Source of the DNA: Alphaproteobacteria bacterium
GTDB taxonomy: Bacteria > Pseudomonadota > Alphaproteobacteria > Rickettsiales > UBA3002
DNA: 5,912 nucleotides
Assembly: GCA_021732545.1 (NCBI GenBank)
Contig: JAKFUW010000114.1
Location: forward strand, 1 to 5,912
Direction of reading: 5' to 3'
How positions within the stretch are numbered: position 1 is the stretch's first letter; each line of letters opens with the position of its first letter. A program made the position numbers and the translations under genes. The notes below the pieces were generated by a model, which saw only the letters and a program-made list of their open reading frames with translations, had not been told where the DNA came from and searched no databases. Shown one piece after another: positions 4,199 through 5,912 of the stretch.

Positions 4199-5210
4199 GC
4201 GCAACCTTATTATTGTAACACTGCTGCTGGCACTTGCTGGCGGCGCGTATGTCACATTTGGTGGTTCGGATAAAGAACATCATGCTGATAAGCACGACGA
4301 TGAGCATCAAGATGATAAGCACGACGAAGACGGACATGAAGATGAACATGGCCATGGGGGTCATGATGATCACGCTGAAGAAGGCGAACACACGGATGAA
4401 ACTAAAATCAGCGATGCAGCAGTCAAGAATCTGAATATTGAGGTTCTCGAAGTGGGCAGCGCGATGATTCAGGAGACTATTAGCGTCAGTGGCCGAATCA
4501 CGCTCAATCAGAACACCACCGCGCAAGTGAAGGCACGCTTCACCGGAGTGATTCGCAGCGTATTAAAGGAACCCGGTGAAGTGGTGAAAGCGGGTGATAC
4601 GCTGGCTACGGTGGAAAGTAACGACAGCCTTCAAGTCTATGCGGTGAAATCGCCTGTAGCTGGCACAATCATCAACCGTACGGCTAGTGTGGGCGAACTG
4701 GCGGCAGATGCGCCGCTATTCGTGGTGGCGGATTTAAGCAAGCTATGGGCAGAATTATTCATTTTCTCGAAAGATGGCCAGAAGCTGAAAGCTGGTCAGA
4801 AAGTCCGCATCCAGTGCCTTGATGACCCCGTGAATACCGAATCTACCATTGCGCTGGTGTTGCCCACCGCTGAAGCCTCCAGCCAAACGGTGGTGGCGCG
4901 TGCGGTGATTGAGAATACCGATAATCATTGGCGTTCTGGCATGAATATCCGCGCCGATGTGGTGCTGTCTGAAAGGCGCGCACCGCTTGCCGTAAAAACC
5001 GAGGCCATCCAGCGCATGGAAGGTAATATGGTGGTGTTCGTACAAGAGGAAGGCGGAACCTACAAAGCCCAAGTGATTGAAACGGGCATGAGCGATTCGC
5101 AGTGGACGGAAATCAAAGGCGGCCTCACGGCTGGCCAGCATTACGTCGCAAAAAACAGCTTCGTGGTGAAAGCCGACATCGGAAAAGCCGGTGCGGAACA
5201 TGAACACTAA
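4188..5210 (+). CDS. czcB: Periplasmic membrane-fusion protein of heavy-metal RND efflux, with His-rich segment
   Basis: 340 residues. Residues 7-25 (LIIVTLLLALAGGAYVTFG) form a signal anchor or signal peptide. Residues 29-70 are extremely rich in His, Asp and Glu (11 His between 31 and 68) and likely bind metal in the periplasm. Residues 71-340 are HlyD/CzcB-like: a first barrel strand (ETISVSGRITLNQ), a lipoyl-type half (VIRSVLKEPGEVVKAGDTLATVES), its partner (VKSPVAGTIINRTASVGELA), the LWAELFIFSKD barrel segment, and a membrane-proximal domain (RAPLAVKTEAIQRMEGNMVVFVQ, GLTAGQHYVAKNSFVVKAD). It ends HEH. It links the pump to the outer-membrane channel. The long coiled-coil hairpin of larger adaptors is short or absent between the lipoyl halves, as in many metal-efflux adaptors. 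It is downstream of an 11 bp overlap with czcC and 18 bp upstream of czcA. Confidence 0.9.
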   Translation: MLNKRNLIIVTLLLALAGGAYVTFGGSDKEHHADKHDDEHQDDKHDEDGHEDEHGHGGHDDHAEEGEHTDETKISDAAVKNLNIEVLEVGSAMIQETISVSGRITLNQNTTAQVKARFTGVIRSVLKEPGEVVKAGDTLATVESNDSLQVYAVKSPVAGTIINRTASVGELAADAPLFVVADLSKLWAELFIFSKDGQKLKAGQKVRIQCLDDPVNTESTIALVLPTAEASSQTVVARAVIENTDNHWRSGMNIRADVVLSERRAPLAVKTEAIQRMEGNMVVFVQEEGGTYKAQVIETGMSDSQWTEIKGGLTAGQHYVAKNSFVVKADIGKAGAEHEH

Positions 5211-5214
5211 AATC

Positions 5215-5220
5215 TAAGGA
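5215..5220 (+). promoter_or_regulatory. Ribosome binding site of czcA
   Basis: TAAGGA sits 8 bp before the ATG at 5229, within the 18 bp gap after czcB. It supports that start and co-transcription with czcB. Confidence 0.75.
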
Positions 5221-5228
5221 ACATCGTC

Positions 5229-5912
5229 ATGATTGAACGTATTTTAGGGTTTTCCCTCCACCACCGATACCTGATCGCACTGCTTACGTTAGCAGTGGCG
5301 GTATTCGGTATGTACTCACTTAAAAATCTTCCGATTGATGCCGTGCCAGACATCACCAACAATCAGGTGCAGATTAACACAGCGGCAACTGCCTTCTCTC
5401 CGATGGAGGTTGAAAAGCAGGTAACGTTCCCCGTGGAAACCGCGCTGGCTGGGATTCCGGGTCTGGAATATACACGCTCGATTTCGCGTAACGGATTTTC
5501 TCAGGTAACGGCTGTATTCCGCGATGACGTGGATATTTATTTTGCTCGCTCTCAAGTGAATGAGCGCATTGCCGAAGCCAAAGAAAGCCTGCCCGAAGGC
5601 GCCCTCCCGAAGATGGGCGCGATTTCGACTGGCCTTGGCGAGATTTATATGTGGACGGTGGAATATGAACACCCACGCGGCAAAGGCGCAGACATAAAAG
5701 ATGGCAAAGCAGGCTGGCAGTCCGATGGTAGCTACCTCACACCTGAAAACCAAAGCCTGAAAACCGATGTGGAACTGGCCTCGTACCTTCGCACGGTGCA
5801 GGATTGGATTATCCGCCCTCAGCTAAAGGGAGTGAAAGGAGTAGCGGGTGTTGATGCGATTGGTGGCTATGTAAAACAATACCATGTGCAGCCGAACCCT
5901 GAAAAGCTGGTC
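5229..5912 (+). CDS. czcA: Heavy-metal RND efflux pump (CzcA family), N-terminal 228 residues (3' end outside window)
   Basis: The frame is open from ATG 5229 to the window edge and gives 228 residues of an expected ~1,040-1,080. It begins MIERILGFSLHHRYLIALLT, with a first transmembrane helix at about residues 14-31. Then come the family hallmarks LPIDAVPDITNNQVQINT (34-51), FPVETALAGIPGLE (67-80) and SQVTAVFRDDVDIYFARSQV (91-110), which begin the porter domain. A segment near 149-187 (PRGKGADIKDGKAGWQSDG, then SYLTPENQ) extends the porter loop, as in one clade of metal RND pumps. QDWIIRPQLKGVKGVAGVDAIGG (201-223) follows. The protein is a proton-driven inner-membrane trimer exporting divalent or monovalent heavy-metal ions. 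The transmembrane-helix-4 motif that separates Co/Zn/Cd pumps from Cu/Ag pumps is beyond the window, so the substrate is open. Confidence 0.92.
   Translation, partial: MIERILGFSLHHRYLIALLTLAVAVFGMYSLKNLPIDAVPDITNNQVQINTAATAFSPMEVEKQVTFPVETALAGIPGLEYTRSISRNGFSQVTAVFRDDVDIYFARSQVNERIAEAKESLPEGALPKMGAISTGLGEIYMWTVEYEHPRGKGADIKDGKAGWQSDGSYLTPENQSLKTDVELASYLRTVQDWIIRPQLKGVKGVAGVDAIGGYVKQYHVQPNPEKLV

Noticed and set aside
4158..4526. Minus-strand ORF with a long hydrophobic stretch resembling a membrane protein
   Set aside because: It is the complement of the His/Asp-rich czcB segment, whose GAT/CAT/GAC codons read as Ile/Met/Val on the other strand; czcB is the clear gene.
5316..5753. Minus-strand 145-codon ORF opposite czcA
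   Set aside because: Shadow of the czcA coding frame, which has unmistakable family motifs.

Overview
The window appears to come from a chromosome of a Gram-negative proteobacterium. It encodes a tripartite heavy-metal RND efflux system, which requires an outer membrane. The style of the proteins and of the small Cys/His-rich gene leading the operon makes an alphaproteobacterium my best guess, but that is an inference from memory and the window holds no strong taxonomic marker.

Region 1 (1-285, plus strand) is core genome: the last 45 codons of a CutA-type divalent-cation tolerance protein, then a promoter-like TTGACA element and a complete tRNA-Gln(UUG) with an encoded CCA end.

Region 2 (202-1954, minus strand) is a decayed mobile element abutting the 3' end of the tRNA. 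Read in its own direction it holds the 5' part of a type I restriction methyltransferase gene (hsdM), the 3' part of a replication-initiator-like gene, the 5' part of a BRO-N/antirepressor-type gene coupled to it by an ATGA overlap, and the last ~75 codons of a recombinase whose reading frame runs antisense through the whole tRNA gene. At two points the head of one gene is joined to the tail of another (near 1567 and near 427-432), as expected from internal deletions. The element looks like a tRNA-associated integrative element in collapse.

Region 3 (1955-2435) is a gene-free spacer. It carries a two-copy ~40 bp direct repeat, a 14 bp inverted repeat flanked by CTTT on both sides, and several short dyads. 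A near-consensus sigma-70-type promoter (TTGAAA-N17-TATGAT) sits at 2400-2428.

Region 4 (2436-5912, plus strand) is a metal-efflux operon. A small secreted Cys/His-rich protein comes first, then a TolC-like outer-membrane factor (czcC-like), a membrane-fusion protein with a His/Asp/Glu-rich periplasmic segment (czcB-like), and the first 228 residues of the RND pump (czcA-like), cut by the window end. Spacing is tight (11 bp overlap between C and B, 18 bp gap between B and A), so these three should be co-transcribed. The metal cannot be assigned because the pump's transmembrane metal-selectivity motifs lie beyond the window.

I see no convincing new defence or other novel system. The points most worth a second look are the recombinase frame through the tRNA, the two deletion scars, the apparently leaderless small metal-associated gene, and the repeat cluster upstream of it.
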